A DNA stretch of 64,000 nucleotides from Bergeyella porcorum. GTDB taxonomy: Bacteria > Bacteroidota > Bacteroidia > Flavobacteriales > Weeksellaceae. Each line of letters begins with the position of its first letter. Positions within the stretch are counted from its first letter, which is position 1. Below are positions 23,708 through 33,253 of this stretch, one piece after another. The notes under the pieces are model-generated. The model worked only from the letters and a program-made list of their open reading frames with translations. It did not search any database and was not told the origin of the DNA. The position numbers and the translations under genes are program-made. The DNA lies in contig NZ_JBHMFD010000002.1 of the NCBI RefSeq assembly GCF_042427575.1, positions 124,001 to 188,000 on the forward strand, in the 5' to 3' direction.

Positions 23708-25276
23708 TTAATATCCTGGGTTCTGCACCAAGTTAGGGTTAGCAGTTAAATCTCTTGCAGGGATAGGATACAATGCTCTATAAGAAGCTACATCTACCCC
23801 ATCTTTGCTACCTCCTTTCCAAGGCCAAGTATAACCAGAAGTGAATTTTCCGTGGCGGATAAGGTCTGTTCTTCTATGCCCCTCCCAAGCCAATTCTCTT
23901 GCTCTTTCATCTAAGATGAAATCCAAGGTTAAAGCCGATGATGTAATGGAGCTTGCTCCTGCTCTTTTTCTCAAATCATTAACATAAGTGAGTGCCAAAG
24001 TTTTATCACCACCACCTCTCACAGCAGCTTCTGCATAGATAAGGTAGGCATCTGCCAAACGGAATAATGGGAAGTCTGTATCTACAAACGCTTTACCAGT
24101 ATCGGAACCTATAACTCCTTTACTTGTGATATTTTTAAACTTGATAAGTGGATAGCCATCTGTAAATACAGAAGGATTGTTAATCTCAAGGTTTTGTCCA
24201 TCGGTATGGAATCTTCCTCTCTTATCTGCAGTTTCAAACTTCTCTACCAACGCCTTAGTAGCACGGATACCTCCCCAGCCACCACCAATGCCGTAGTCTG
24301 CTTCTGCCTGCATACTTCCTCCTACACCTGCACTGATAATGAAGGTAGTTCCACCGAATGTTCTGGTATATCTTCCATCAAAATTAACAGAGAAGATTAC
24401 TTCATTGTTGTTCAAGTGGTTATCTGCCAAGAACAATTCTGCATAATTAGATTTCAAAGAGTAACCTGCATCAATAACTTTTTTAGCATAAGTAGCAGCT
24501 TCTGTATTTCTTGCGGTGCCTGTATATACTTCTGCATTAAGGTAAAGTTTTGCTAAAAGCATCCACACTGCCGCTTTATCCGCTCTACCATACTCATTGG
24601 TTCTAGCATCTTTCAAAAGAGATTCTAGGTCTTTTAATTCGCTTTCTACATAATTGAACAACGCTGCTCTTTCAATTCTCTGTGGAGCGGTTTTCCCGAT
24701 TGGGAAGTTTTCATCTACAAACGCTACATTACCAAACATATCAATGGCGTGTGCGTAGCTTAATGCTCTTAGGAATCTAGCTTCGTTTCTGTACAATCTA
24801 GCTTCGTCCGCTTGAGTTCCAGAAATACCTCTTGAAGACAATTTATCATCAGAAGTTTCTCTAATGAACTCATTAGCCAAAGTAACTTGGTACATTATTC
24901 TGTAGTACATTGCCGTGATGAATTGGTTATTAGATCCCCAAGACATATTGTGCAAATCTGGAAGGTCTGCATCATTCCAAGCGATGATGGTTTCATCTGT
25001 TGGCAATTGTTGCAATTGGAAATACTGACGCAAGTAGCTAGATGTTCCACCATCTATACCACCGATATCTGCTCTACCATCTCCCCCATCTTGTCCTCCT
25101 ACTGCAAGACCAGCGTAGCATTTTGCCAAAACCTTTTTGTAGTTATCAAAATTGCTGTACACCGTTTCCGAAGAGATATCACTACTATGGAATTCGCTAA
25201 GATCTCTTTCGCAAGAAACCAATGCCAAATTGAAGGCTAATACAGCAGCACCTATTTTTATGTATCTAAAATTCAT
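23708..25276 (-). CDS. SusD/RagB-family outer-membrane nutrient-binding lipoprotein
   Basis: The 522-residue lipoprotein (LALVSC at the N-terminus) carries the SusD fold: TPR-like helices (about 95-260) and the C-terminal RagB/SusD domain with FPLFRLADAYLIYAEA and ELAWEGHRRTDLIRHGKF, a family signature. It caps the SusC transporter and binds the incoming glycan. It lies 25 nt after the SusC-like gene. Confidence 0.95.
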   Translation of the reverse strand: MNFRYIKIGAAVLAFNLALVSCERDLSEFHSSDISSETVYSNFDNYKKVLAKCYAGLAVGGQDGGDGRADIGGIDGGTSSYLRQYFQLQQLPTDETIIAWNDADLPDLHNMSWGSNNQFITAMYYRIMYQVTLANEFIRETSDDKLSSRGISGTQADEARLYRNEARFLRALSYAHAIDMFGNVAFVDENFPIGKTAPQRIERAALFNYVESELKDLESLLKDARTNEYGRADKAAVWMLLAKLYLNAEVYTGTARNTEAATYAKKVIDAGYSLKSNYAELFLADNHLNNNEVIFSVNFDGRYTRTFGGTTFIISAGVGGSMQAEADYGIGGGWGGIRATKALVEKFETADKRGRFHTDGQNLEINNPSVFTDGYPLIKFKNITSKGVIGSDTGKAFVDTDFPLFRLADAYLIYAEAAVRGGGDKTLALTYVNDLRKRAGASSITSSALTLDFILDERARELAWEGHRRTDLIRHGKFTSGYTWPWKGGSKDGVDVASYRALYPIPARDLTANPNLVQNPGY

Positions 25277-25301
25277 TGCTTTAATTCTTTGATGTTAATG
25301 A

Positions 25302-28133
25302 TTAAAATTGAAGATTCAATCCTAAAGAGTACACTCTTGGTCTTTGATAGAAATTGTTATCAATACCATTAAATACTTCTGGATCTAACCCGCTATACTT
25401 AGTAATAACGAACACATTGTTTACCGTAGCGTTTACTCTAAGTCTTGCGTTACCTACAAACTCTGGGAAGTTATACCCTAGGCTGATGTTATCCATTCTA
25501 AGGAAAGAAGCATCTTCCACATAGTAATCTGAATAGAACTGAGCTCTCTTGAAGCCTGTGTTATAATAATCTGTAGTGATGTTTTGCAGATAATTATTCA
25601 GTCCAATCCCTTGAAGGTTACCAAACTGAGAGTTCATATTATTGTACACATAGTTGCCAATACTTGCTCTCAAAGAGAAGCCTAAATCCCAATTTTTGTA
25701 TGCCATTCTAGAAGAGAATCCGAATAGAGCGTCTGGCATTGGAGACTTGTACTGATATAAATCTTGCTCATTGATAACGCCGTCGCCATTTCTATCCACA
25801 TAAGCACCTTCTATTGGTTTTCCATCTGTTCCATATACCTGTTGCCATACATAGAAAGAGCTTGGAGTATAGCCTACAGAATGTACTTGGATGGTACTAC
25901 CTGTTCCTCCACTAATGCCTCCTGTAAGGATTTTTTGAGTTGGGTCATTAGTCGTAGATAGATTGGTAATTTCAGCCTTTTGCAAAGTGGCATTGGCAGT
26001 GAAATCCCAAGTAAAGTTTTCCTTATCAATAGCTTTTACGGTAACCCCTAGTTCAATACCTTTGGATCTCATATCCCCCACATTACTTAGGAGTAGGTTG
26101 GTAAAGTTAGCTCCTGCTGCTGGTGGTGTTACACTGATAAGATCTACGGTTTTTCTATCGTAAGCATCAATATTGAATAAGATTCTGTCTTTTAATAAAC
26201 CGAAATCTACCCCAACATTGGTAGTCTGTGTAGTTTCCCAGCGGATGTCTTTATCATATCCATTAGGACGGAATAAGGTATAGAATGTATCTCCCATTTG
26301 ATAAGTAGCTCCACCATTTGAAATAGTATATACTGCTAAGTAAGGATAATTACTAGTACCTAGGTCTTGTTGCCCTGTTTTACCCCAGCCCCCTCTAAGT
26401 TTCAATGTAGAAATGGTAGAATTTCCTTTTAAGAAAGATTCTTGATCCACTCTCCAAGCCAAAGAAACCGCAGGGAAATAGCCCCATCTATTGTCTTCAT
26501 TAAATCTAGAAGAACCATCTCTACGCAAAGATGCTGTTAATAAATATCGGTTTTTGAAAGTGTAGTTCAAACGACCGTAGTAAGAAATCAAAAGATTCTG
26601 AGTAAAGAAATCTACGCCATCTGCTGGGTCCAATGCCCCTGTTCCGAATACTGTAGGTGCAAAAGGCGTGTCTTCATTCCATTTCTGATAAGAATAACCT
26701 GCCATTATATCAAAATCCGACTGAATAGAAGGTAATTTCTTAGCATAGGTAAGATAAAATTCTAACAATTGGTTTTTTCTCTCTTGCGTATATCTTCTGC
26801 TAGAACCTTCGGTAAAGTAAGCAGAAGCTAATGTTCTTGGTACTATGGTTTTTCCGTTAGAATCTGCATAATCCATACCCAAGTTCAAATTAGCTCTCAA
26901 CTCTGGCAAGAAATGGAATTTATAATCAAACTGAACATTCCCAATCAATCTTCTTACATAAGATAAATCTTGTCTCTGATAAAGCATCGACAGTGGGTTT
27001 TTGGTAGCATTCACATTAGGATCACCGTTGCTTTGCAACCATTCCCAGTATCCACCAACTTGAGACATTGAGCTATCATATACTGACTGTGTAGGGTCAA
27101 ACGCTACAGAAGCCCCTATGGCACCCGCAGCTGCAAAACGGTTTTCGGTGTAAGACCCTTTCAAGTTAAAGTTAATATCCAAATGATTTTTAAACAATTT
27201 TGGATTCAAGTTTAAACCTACTGTGCTTCTTTCAATATTATTGGTTCTTATAATACCATCTTGATTAAGATACCCCAAAGACAATCTGAATGGCAATTTT
27301 CCAATACCACCAGAAAGTGTCAAGTTATTATCCAAGCCAACTGCAGTCTGATAGATTTTCTCTTGCCAATTGGTATTTCCTGTACCCAACAGAGTTTTAT
27401 AAATATCTGCTGCATTGGCATTCACCACATTACGAAACTCATCACCATTCAACACATCCAAAGTTCCAAACTTCTGAGAAACAGAAGTGGTAGCGTTATA
27501 ACCCACTTTCAATCTTCCTCTCGTTCCTTTTTTAGTAGTGATGATGATAACCCCGTTGGTAGCTCTATTACCATAGATAGCTGCAGCAGAAGCATCTTTC
27601 AAGATATTGAAAGACTCAATATCGTTAGGGTTAATCAAAGCTAAAGGATTCGCAGCCCCATTAATGGTATTGTTATCCAATGGCATCCCATCAATTACGA
27701 TAAGAGGGTCATTAGACGCATTAAGAGACGCCGCCCCACGAATACGAATGGTAGAACCACTTCCTGGTGCCCCACCATTGGTAGTAATCTGCACCCCCGC
27801 AGCTTTACCTTGAATCAATTGCTCTGGTGAAGAAACCACGCCTCCATTGAAATCTTTAGTAGAAATCGCCGTAACGGAACCTGTTAAATCAGTTTTTTTC
27901 TTTGCACCATATCCCACCAGCACTACTTCTTCTATCTTTCGCTCTTTAATAGCGGAATCTCGAACCTGTGCTTGCATCATTGTTCCAGCCAATAGAAAAG
28001 CTGGAGCAATTTTCAGTACTGTACTATAGTTTCTCACGATATAAAATTTTAAAAATTTGTTTCTATTATTAACCAATTTACTAATCGCCTTCTTCATATC
28101 CAAATTAACCATTTTCCCCCTCTCACTCTCCAT
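25302..28133 (-). CDS. SusC/RagA-family TonB-dependent outer-membrane transporter
   Basis: This TonB-dependent transporter has up to 943 residues; MKKAIS at 28097 is an equally possible start. After a signal ending near MMQAQ, the TonB-box region is short (KERKIEEVVLVGYGAKKK), then the plug domain (SVTAIS to about residue 210; GVIIITTKKGTRG) and a 22-strand barrel follow, ending in LGLNLQF. The carboxypeptidase-regulatory domain that precedes the plug in many SusC proteins is absent. It imports a glycan with SusD. No glycoside hydrolase or regulator gene lies beside this locus, so any enzymes must be elsewhere. Confidence 0.95.
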   Translation of the reverse strand: MESERGKMVNLDMKKAISKLVNNRNKFLKFYIVRNYSTVLKIAPAFLLAGTMMQAQVRDSAIKERKIEEVVLVGYGAKKKTDLTGSVTAISTKDFNGGVVSSPEQLIQGKAAGVQITTNGGAPGSGSTIRIRGAASLNASNDPLIVIDGMPLDNNTINGAANPLALINPNDIESFNILKDASAAAIYGNRATNGVIIITTKKGTRGRLKVGYNATTSVSQKFGTLDVLNGDEFRNVVNANAADIYKTLLGTGNTNWQEKIYQTAVGLDNNLTLSGGIGKLPFRLSLGYLNQDGIIRTNNIERSTVGLNLNPKLFKNHLDINFNLKGSYTENRFAAAGAIGASVAFDPTQSVYDSSMSQVGGYWEWLQSNGDPNVNATKNPLSMLYQRQDLSYVRRLIGNVQFDYKFHFLPELRANLNLGMDYADSNGKTIVPRTLASAYFTEGSSRRYTQERKNQLLEFYLTYAKKLPSIQSDFDIMAGYSYQKWNEDTPFAPTVFGTGALDPADGVDFFTQNLLISYYGRLNYTFKNRYLLTASLRRDGSSRFNEDNRWGYFPAVSLAWRVDQESFLKGNSTISTLKLRGGWGKTGQQDLGTSNYPYLAVYTISNGGATYQMGDTFYTLFRPNGYDKDIRWETTQTTNVGVDFGLLKDRILFNIDAYDRKTVDLISVTPPAAGANFTNLLLSNVGDMRSKGIELGVTVKAIDKENFTWDFTANATLQKAEITNLSTTNDPTQKILTGGISGGTGSTIQVHSVGYTPSSFYVWQQVYGTDGKPIEGAYVDRNGDGVINEQDLYQYKSPMPDALFGFSSRMAYKNWDLGFSLRASIGNYVYNNMNSQFGNLQGIGLNNYLQNITTDYYNTGFKRAQFYSDYYVEDASFLRMDNISLGYNFPEFVGNARLRVNATVNNVFVITKYSGLDPEVFNGIDNNFYQRPRVYSLGLNLQF

Positions 28134-28340
28134 TTTTCTCCCTGTTTAGTAAATCAAAATCACAAAGAAATATGTAACTCACTCATTTTCAACATCAATA
28201 TCATTCCCTTGTAGAGAATCTAAATTTAGAAACAATTAAACATTTATTTACATTTTGTTAACATTATTTTCACAAAATTGATAATTATCATAGTTACGCA
28301 TCTTCAAATGAAAGTGTAAGATTAACAAAAAAAAACACGC

Positions 28341-29390
28341 TTATCCCTCATTCTTACGCTGTTCCCATTGCTGGATAAACGCTTCTAATGGCTTAGGAAA
28401 TGATTTCTGATGTGATGCTTCCGTATCTACTATAATATATGAATATTGCTTTACCAATGTCTCCAAAAGAGCCTCCGAGGGCAATGCAATGGTATCTATT
28501 GTAATTTCAAGATTTTTATGCGTCAGCTTATGTTTTAGAACAATGGATGACTGACGGAATTGCAACCAATCCTCTGGAATAGCATCGGGAAACTCATACA
28601 GCTTTTTCCAAATAAAGTCATCTGCTCTCTGCCGAATTAAAAACCGATTTTCAAAGTGTACAAAATAATACTGCAAAGCTAAATCTGTAGCCTTTACTTT
28701 TTTGGTTTTCACAGGAAATTGAGCCATTGCTCCCGTTTGCCACGCCATACAATCCGCTGCTAATGGACAAAGCTGGCACAAAGGCTGCTTGGGCTTGCAA
28801 ACCTCTGCACCCAAATCCATTATAGCTTGATTAAAATCTCCACAAGCCTCGTAAGGCATCATTTGCAATGCCAATTCTGAAAAATATTGAAACGCTCCCG
28901 TCTGAGAAATATCATAATCATCTGCAAATAATCTGGATAGCACCCGATAAAAATTACCATCAATAGCAGGTTTTCTCTCGTGGTAACAAATACTAGCAAT
29001 AGCCGCTGCGGTGTACTTCCCTACGCCTTTCAGTTTCAGAATTTCTTCATATTTCTGAGGAAATTCACCTTCAAAATCGGTTATGATTTGTTGGGCTGCC
29101 TTATACAAATTCAACGCTCGGGAGTAATATCCTAAACCTTTCCAATAGAGCAAAACCTCGTCTGTATCGGCATTGGCAAGGGTTTCTACATTGGGAAATC
29201 TCTGCACAAAATTGAGGTAATGTTGCAAACCTTGTTTCACTTGGGTTTGCTGTAAAATAATTTCAGAAATCCATATTTTATAGGGATTTCTGGTACTTCT
29301 CCACGGTAAATTTCTTGCATTGATTCGGTACCAATTCAAAAGTTTTTTACCAAGATAAAGAAAATCAGGGTTTTGTTTTTTTGGTTTCAA
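28341..29390 (-). CDS. mutY: A/G-specific adenine glycosylase
   Basis: This DNA repair enzyme removes adenine mispaired with 8-oxoguanine. Among 349 residues it has LPWRSTRNPYKIWISEIILQQTQV split over the first helix, the HhH motif (LKGVGKYTAAAIA), the catalytic aspartate region (DLGAEVC) and the iron-sulfur cysteines in C-x6-C-x2-C-x5-C spacing near residues 193-209. A C-terminal MutT-like part follows. The only in-frame start upstream of the domain is TTG at 29390, which overlaps the divergent HU promoter. Confidence 0.95.
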   Translation of the reverse strand: MKPKKQNPDFLYLGKKLLNWYRINARNLPWRSTRNPYKIWISEIILQQTQVKQGLQHYLNFVQRFPNVETLANADTDEVLLYWKGLGYYSRALNLYKAAQQIITDFEGEFPQKYEEILKLKGVGKYTAAAIASICYHERKPAIDGNFYRVLSRLFADDYDISQTGAFQYFSELALQMMPYEACGDFNQAIMDLGAEVCKPKQPLCQLCPLAADCMAWQTGAMAQFPVKTKKVKATDLALQYYFVHFENRFLIRQRADDFIWKKLYEFPDAIPEDWLQFRQSSIVLKHKLTHKNLEITIDTIALPSEALLETLVKQYSYIIVDTEASHQKSFPKPLEAFIQQWEQRKNEG

Positions 29391-29408
29391 AAATATGTTT
29401 TATATTTG
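29380..29408 (+). promoter_or_regulatory. Promoter of the HU / small basic protein / rng cluster
   Basis: TTTG (29380-29383), 17 nt, TATATTTG (29401-29408) fits the flavobacterial TTG-N17-23-TAnnTTTG consensus. It lies about 28 nt before the HU ATG and inside the first codons of the divergent mutY. Confidence 0.7.
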
Positions 29409-29436
29409 CAGACCAAAATTAAAAACAAAAAAGGAA

Positions 29437-29727
29437 ATGACAAAGGCAGAATTGGTAAATACCATCTCAAGTAAATTGGGAACGGAAAAAAATGAAACAC
29501 AAAGAATCATCGAAGCTTTTATGCAAGAGATAAGAACTTCTATGTATAATGGTAACAATGTTTACTTAAGAGGTTTTGGTTCTTTCATCATCAAAACAAG
29601 AGCAGCTAAAACTGGTAGAAATATTTCTAAGAATACGGCTATCGAAATCCCTGCTCACAATATCCCAGCTTTCAAACCATCGAAATCATTCGTGGAGAGA
29701 GTAAAAACTAAAGTAGCTGTAAAATAA
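29437..29727 (+). CDS. HU/IHF-family DNA-binding protein
   Basis: The protein of 96 residues starts at MTKAELVNTISSKL, not at an upstream ATG (29395) that would lie before the promoter. The IHF-like fold is clear: LRGFGSFIIKTRAAKTGRN is the beta-arm with the DNA-intercalating region, then IPAFKPSKSF. It bends DNA in the nucleoid. It heads a conserved Bacteroidota cluster with the tiny basic protein and ribonuclease G. Confidence 0.95.
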   Translation: MTKAELVNTISSKLGTEKNETQRIIEAFMQEIRTSMYNGNNVYLRGFGSFIIKTRAAKTGRNISKNTAIEIPAHNIPAFKPSKSFVERVKTKVAVK

Positions 29728-29761
29728 TTAACTGAATATTAACCTTAAATAACTTAAAAAA

Positions 29762-29854
29762 ATGCCAAGCGGAAAGAAAAGAAAAAGACATAAGGTAGCG
29801 ACGCACAAGAGAAAGAAAAGAAGAAGAGCTAACAGACACAAAAAGAAAAAATAA
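29762..29854 (+). CDS. 30-residue highly basic small protein, bL38-type ribosomal protein candidate
   Basis: A 30-codon gene beginning MPSGKKRKRHKVATHKRKKR, with about 20 of 30 residues Lys or Arg and three His. It has the position (between HU and rng) and look of the tiny Bacteroidota-specific basic protein that has been seen in flavobacterial ribosome structures as bL38; I recall this from general knowledge and cannot verify the identity. Annotation programs usually omit it because of its size. Confidence 0.75.
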   Translation: MPSGKKRKRHKVATHKRKKRRRANRHKKKK

Positions 29855-30071
29855 TCTTTCTCGAAAGTAAAATATTCAATATAGTTGATGAAAGTTTTTT
29901 CATTAACTATATTTTGTTTATGAGAGAGCGTAGAAATTAAGATATTGAACTTAGAGGTTAGATATTAGACATTAGAATTTAGAGACTAGTATTTTCTCTT
30001 TCTTCTTTTCTCTTTTCTCCTTCCTCTCTCTATAATAAGAAAAATTTAATCATTAAAAATAAATCTGAGCA

Positions 30072-31628
30072 ATGAAGAAAGAACTTATCATTTCTTATGA
30101 GAATGAGCGTACGAAGATTGCACTGCTCGAAGACGGTAGATTGTTTGAACTCCACGAGGAGGAGGACAACAATGAATTTACCGTTGGCGATTTATTTTTA
30201 GGACGGGTAAAAAAACTTGCCCCCAACCTCAATGCAGCCTTCGTCAATATTGGTTATGGCAAGGATGCTTTTTTGCATTATCAGGACTTAGGCCCTGATT
30301 TTTTGAGCTATCAAAAATTTATTAAAGACACTTTTGCGAAACGCCAGCAAAGTGCAGAGCTAAAAAACTTTCAAGTTCAGAAGGCTATAGATAAAAATGG
30401 CACCGTAGATAAAGTAATGGCAAAAGATGATGTGGTACTTATCCAAATTACCAAAGAACCCATCTCTACCAAAGGCCCTAGAATCTCTACACAACTCTCC
30501 CTCACGGGGCGTTTCCTAGTGCTTATCCCTTTTGATAATAAAGTTTCCATTTCAAAAAAAATTAAAAATCCTGAAGATAGAGAACGCTTAAAAACATTGA
30601 TAGAAAGCATTCGCCCTGAAGGATTTGGCGTCATCATCCGCACCGTAGCGGAAGGTAAAAAGGTAGCCGAGCTCCACAATGATATGAACCAACTGATACA
30701 GAAGTGGGACGCTACTTTCAGAAATATTCAAAAACAAAAAGTACCATCTAAAGTACTTAGCGAGGAAAGCCGTGCTTCTGCCATACTGAGGGATAATTTT
30801 AACCAAGATTATACCAGCATCATCTGCGATGATGAAGCAATGGTAGAAGACATCAAAAACTACCTTGATGTAATTGCCCCTGAACGCAAAAAAATCGTTC
30901 AGTTTTATGACTCTCATATTCCCTTATTAGAGTACTATAATGTGGAGAAACAGCTCAAACAAAGCTTTGGAAAACATGTGAATATCCCAAGCTCCAAAGG
31001 TGCCTATCTGGTGATAGAACATACCGAAGCCCTACACGTGATAGATGTAAACTCTGGGCCTAATATCTCCTCCACTACTACCAATAAGGAACACGGGCTG
31101 AATGTCAATAAACTGGCTGCCACAGAAATTGCCAGACAGCTACGCCTGCGGGATATGGGAGGCATCATTGTGGTAGATTTTATCGATATGGTAAACCCTG
31201 AACATAGACGGGAGCTCTACGAGCATTTCCGCGAAGAAATGAAAAAGGATAATGCCAGACATAAAATACTTCCTCCAAGTAAATTTGGACTCATCCAAAT
31301 GACCAGACAAAGGGTACGCCCCGAAAAACAAATAGAAACTAAGGAAGAAAATCCTAATGTAGATGGGGAAATATTAGCCCCTATTGTAGTGGTAGAAAGA
31401 ATGGAAGAGGTAATACGGAACCTCATCCAAAAAGAGAAAGGCAAGCTCTATCTCCACGTACACCCATTTGTAGAAGCCTACCTTACCAAAGGGCTCATCA
31501 GCATACAAACCAAATGGTATCTGAAATACAAAAAATGGGTTACCATCATCCCTCGAGATAGCTACAAGTATCTGGAATACCACCTTTATAATGCAAAAAA
31601 AGAGGAACTCGCAAGTTACTCCAACTAA
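30072..31628 (+). CDS. rng: Ribonuclease E/G family protein
   Basis: This 518-residue endoribonuclease has an S1 RNA-binding domain (about 38-130; FLGRVKKLAPNLNAAFVNIGYGKDAFLH) and a catalytic domain with two aspartate motifs (LHVIDVNSG and GGIIVVDFIDM) that bind the metal. It processes rRNA and mRNA. It lacks the long C-terminal scaffold of E. coli RNase E. The gene lies 217 nt after the small basic protein; that gap holds a pyrimidine-rich tract (about 29990-30035) but no supported gene. Confidence 0.95.
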   Translation: MKKELIISYENERTKIALLEDGRLFELHEEEDNNEFTVGDLFLGRVKKLAPNLNAAFVNIGYGKDAFLHYQDLGPDFLSYQKFIKDTFAKRQQSAELKNFQVQKAIDKNGTVDKVMAKDDVVLIQITKEPISTKGPRISTQLSLTGRFLVLIPFDNKVSISKKIKNPEDRERLKTLIESIRPEGFGVIIRTVAEGKKVAELHNDMNQLIQKWDATFRNIQKQKVPSKVLSEESRASAILRDNFNQDYTSIICDDEAMVEDIKNYLDVIAPERKKIVQFYDSHIPLLEYYNVEKQLKQSFGKHVNIPSSKGAYLVIEHTEALHVIDVNSGPNISSTTTNKEHGLNVNKLAATEIARQLRLRDMGGIIVVDFIDMVNPEHRRELYEHFREEMKKDNARHKILPPSKFGLIQMTRQRVRPEKQIETKEENPNVDGEILAPIVVVERMEEVIRNLIQKEKGKLYLHVHPFVEAYLTKGLISIQTKWYLKYKKWVTIIPRDSYKYLEYHLYNAKKEELASYSN

Positions 31629-31646
31629 AAATAGCAATCTTTACAC

Positions 31647-31677
31647 AAAACCATTCCCGCAAAAAAGGAATGGTTTT
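31647..31677 (+). terminator. Terminator after rng
   Basis: AAAACCATTCC and GGAATGGTTTT pair around a 9-nt loop, followed by a long T run. Confidence 0.9.
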
Positions 31678-31754
31678 GTTTTTTTTAACACAAATAATCA
31701 ATAAACTACAATACAACTGATTAAATTCACAAATTCACTTTGAATAAGAAGCCC

Positions 31755-31993
31755 CTACCAACTAAAACGCTCATCATACCATTAAAATAAGCATCCTACC
31801 AACTAAAATGCTCATCATACCATTAAAATAAGCATTCTACCAACTAAAACGCTCATCATACCATTAAAATAAGCATCCTACCAACTAAAATGCTCATCAT
31901 ACCATTAAAATAAGCATCCTACCAACTAAAATGCTCATCATACCATTAAAACAAGCATCCTACCGACTAAAACGCTCATCATACTATTAAAAA
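31755..31993. repeat. 41-bp minisatellite, about six copies
   Basis: Copies of a 41-bp unit starting CTACCAACTAAAATGCTCAT begin at 31755, 31796, 31837, 31878, 31919 and 31960, with a few substitutions (AAAACG versus AAAATG). Within each unit ATGCT and AGCAT are inverted. It lies between rng and the permease gene and extends to within 12 nt of the latter's stop codon. Confidence 0.95.
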
Positions 31994-32002
31994 AGATAAA
32001 AA

Positions 32003-33253
32003 TTAACGGTATTTTATTGATTTAACAGGAGAAATTTTGCTAATGAGGTAACTCGGGAAAATCAAAGCGGCAGCAGAAATGGCAAGAATTCCCAAGGAAA
32101 GTCCCAAGATGTAAAAGATATTCAGCTCCACAGGAACTTCGCTCACATAGTAGTTTTCAGGGTTCAGCCTGATAATCCCGGTATATTTCTGTACAAGGAG
32201 TAGCCCCAGTCCAATGGCATTTCCTATCAGCAAACCAGGCACCATAATAATCAAAGTATAATTAATAAAAATGGCTCTAATCTGTGCATTATTCGCCCCA
32301 AGGGTTTTCAGCATTCCAATAGAATTGGTTCTTTCAATAATCAAAATAAGAAGCACCATCACAATGTTGATAACCACCACCACCAGCATAATGGTAATAA
32401 TCAATGCGATATTGGTGTCAAAAATATTAATCCAATCCACAATCTGCGGATACTTATCCGTCATTTTTTCCGCATAGTTTTTAATGCCTATCAGCTGGTC
32501 TATTTTAGGATAAACTTCATCTACTTTCGCATTATTAGCCAAAAATACATCATAGCCACCCACAGCATCTTTATCAAACCCTTGTATCTTCCTTGCGTGG
32601 GCAATCCCTCCAATAATGAAGAGGTCATCTATCATTTTAATATCCGTTTTATAAATTCCAGCGATTCTAAATTTTCTATAAATCGGTTTTTGGTCTTCTT
32701 TAGAAAAAATAGTTACCACGCTATCGCCCACCTTTTTATGCAAATCCCTTGCAATTTTCTGCGAAACCAAGACATTAGCATCATAGGAGTTTTCCTTGAT
32801 CTGTGGCACCTCCCCCGAAACTATAAACTTCTGAAAACGATGGTAATCAAAATCCGCTCCCACGCCCTTGAAGATAATCCCCGCAAAATTGCTCTCTGTA
32901 CGCATAATGCCACTCACCGTTACATACTTCTGCATCGCCGCCACCTCTGGCAGTTGCTTCACCGCCTCTACATTAAAACCCTCTTGGCTAATGATGGAGG
33001 AGTTGTACGAGGCATTAGACTTCTGAGACTTAATCTGAATAGCCCCGCCAAAATCTGCCAGCCTATTTTTAATGGCGTGTTTAGACCCCAGCCCCGTAGC
33101 CACTGTAATCAGAGAGACAATAATACCCAAAGCCACAGAAAGCCTCCCGATGAAGATAATCACCTTGGATAGATTATTTTTGTTATCTTTGGAAAACGCA
33201 ATTTTTTTAGAAAAATAAATCGGAAAATTCAACGCAATGATTTTAAACCTCAA
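32003..33253 (-). CDS. LolC/LolE-type FtsX-family ABC transporter permease
   Basis: The 416-residue protein has an N-terminal membrane helix (about 28-50, GRLSVALGIIVSLITVATG), a MacB-like periplasmic domain (about 50-270) and three C-terminal helices (about 282-310, 330-352, 378-400), the layout of LolC/E that moves lipoproteins off the inner membrane with LolD. No LolD gene is beside it. The ORF may start at ATG 33253 or, as in relatives beginning NFPxY, at TTG 33232; the longer frame overlaps the divergent gene by 17 bp. Confidence 0.88.
   Translation of the reverse strand: MRFKIIALNFPIYFSKKIAFSKDNKNNLSKVIIFIGRLSVALGIIVSLITVATGLGSKHAIKNRLADFGGAIQIKSQKSNASYNSSIISQEGFNVEAVKQLPEVAAMQKYVTVSGIMRTESNFAGIIFKGVGADFDYHRFQKFIVSGEVPQIKENSYDANVLVSQKIARDLHKKVGDSVVTIFSKEDQKPIYRKFRIAGIYKTDIKMIDDLFIIGGIAHARKIQGFDKDAVGGYDVFLANNAKVDEVYPKIDQLIGIKNYAEKMTDKYPQIVDWINIFDTNIALIITIMLVVVVINIVMVLLILIIERTNSIGMLKTLGANNAQIRAIFINYTLIIMVPGLLIGNAIGLGLLLVQKYTGIIRLNPENYYVSEVPVELNIFYILGLSLGILAISAAALIFPSYLISKISPVKSIKYR
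33184..33191 (+). promoter_or_regulatory. -7 box of the NamZ-type gene
   Basis: TATCTTTG is an exact TAnnTTTG match 45 nt before the ATG at 33237. TTG at 33165-33167 lies 16 nt upstream. The promoter lies inside the coding sequence of the divergent permease. Confidence 0.5.

Noticed and set aside
31755..31993. Possible CRISPR array
   Set aside because: The units are contiguous with no unique spacers, so it is a minisatellite. The same applies to 55225-55413 and 10904-11044.
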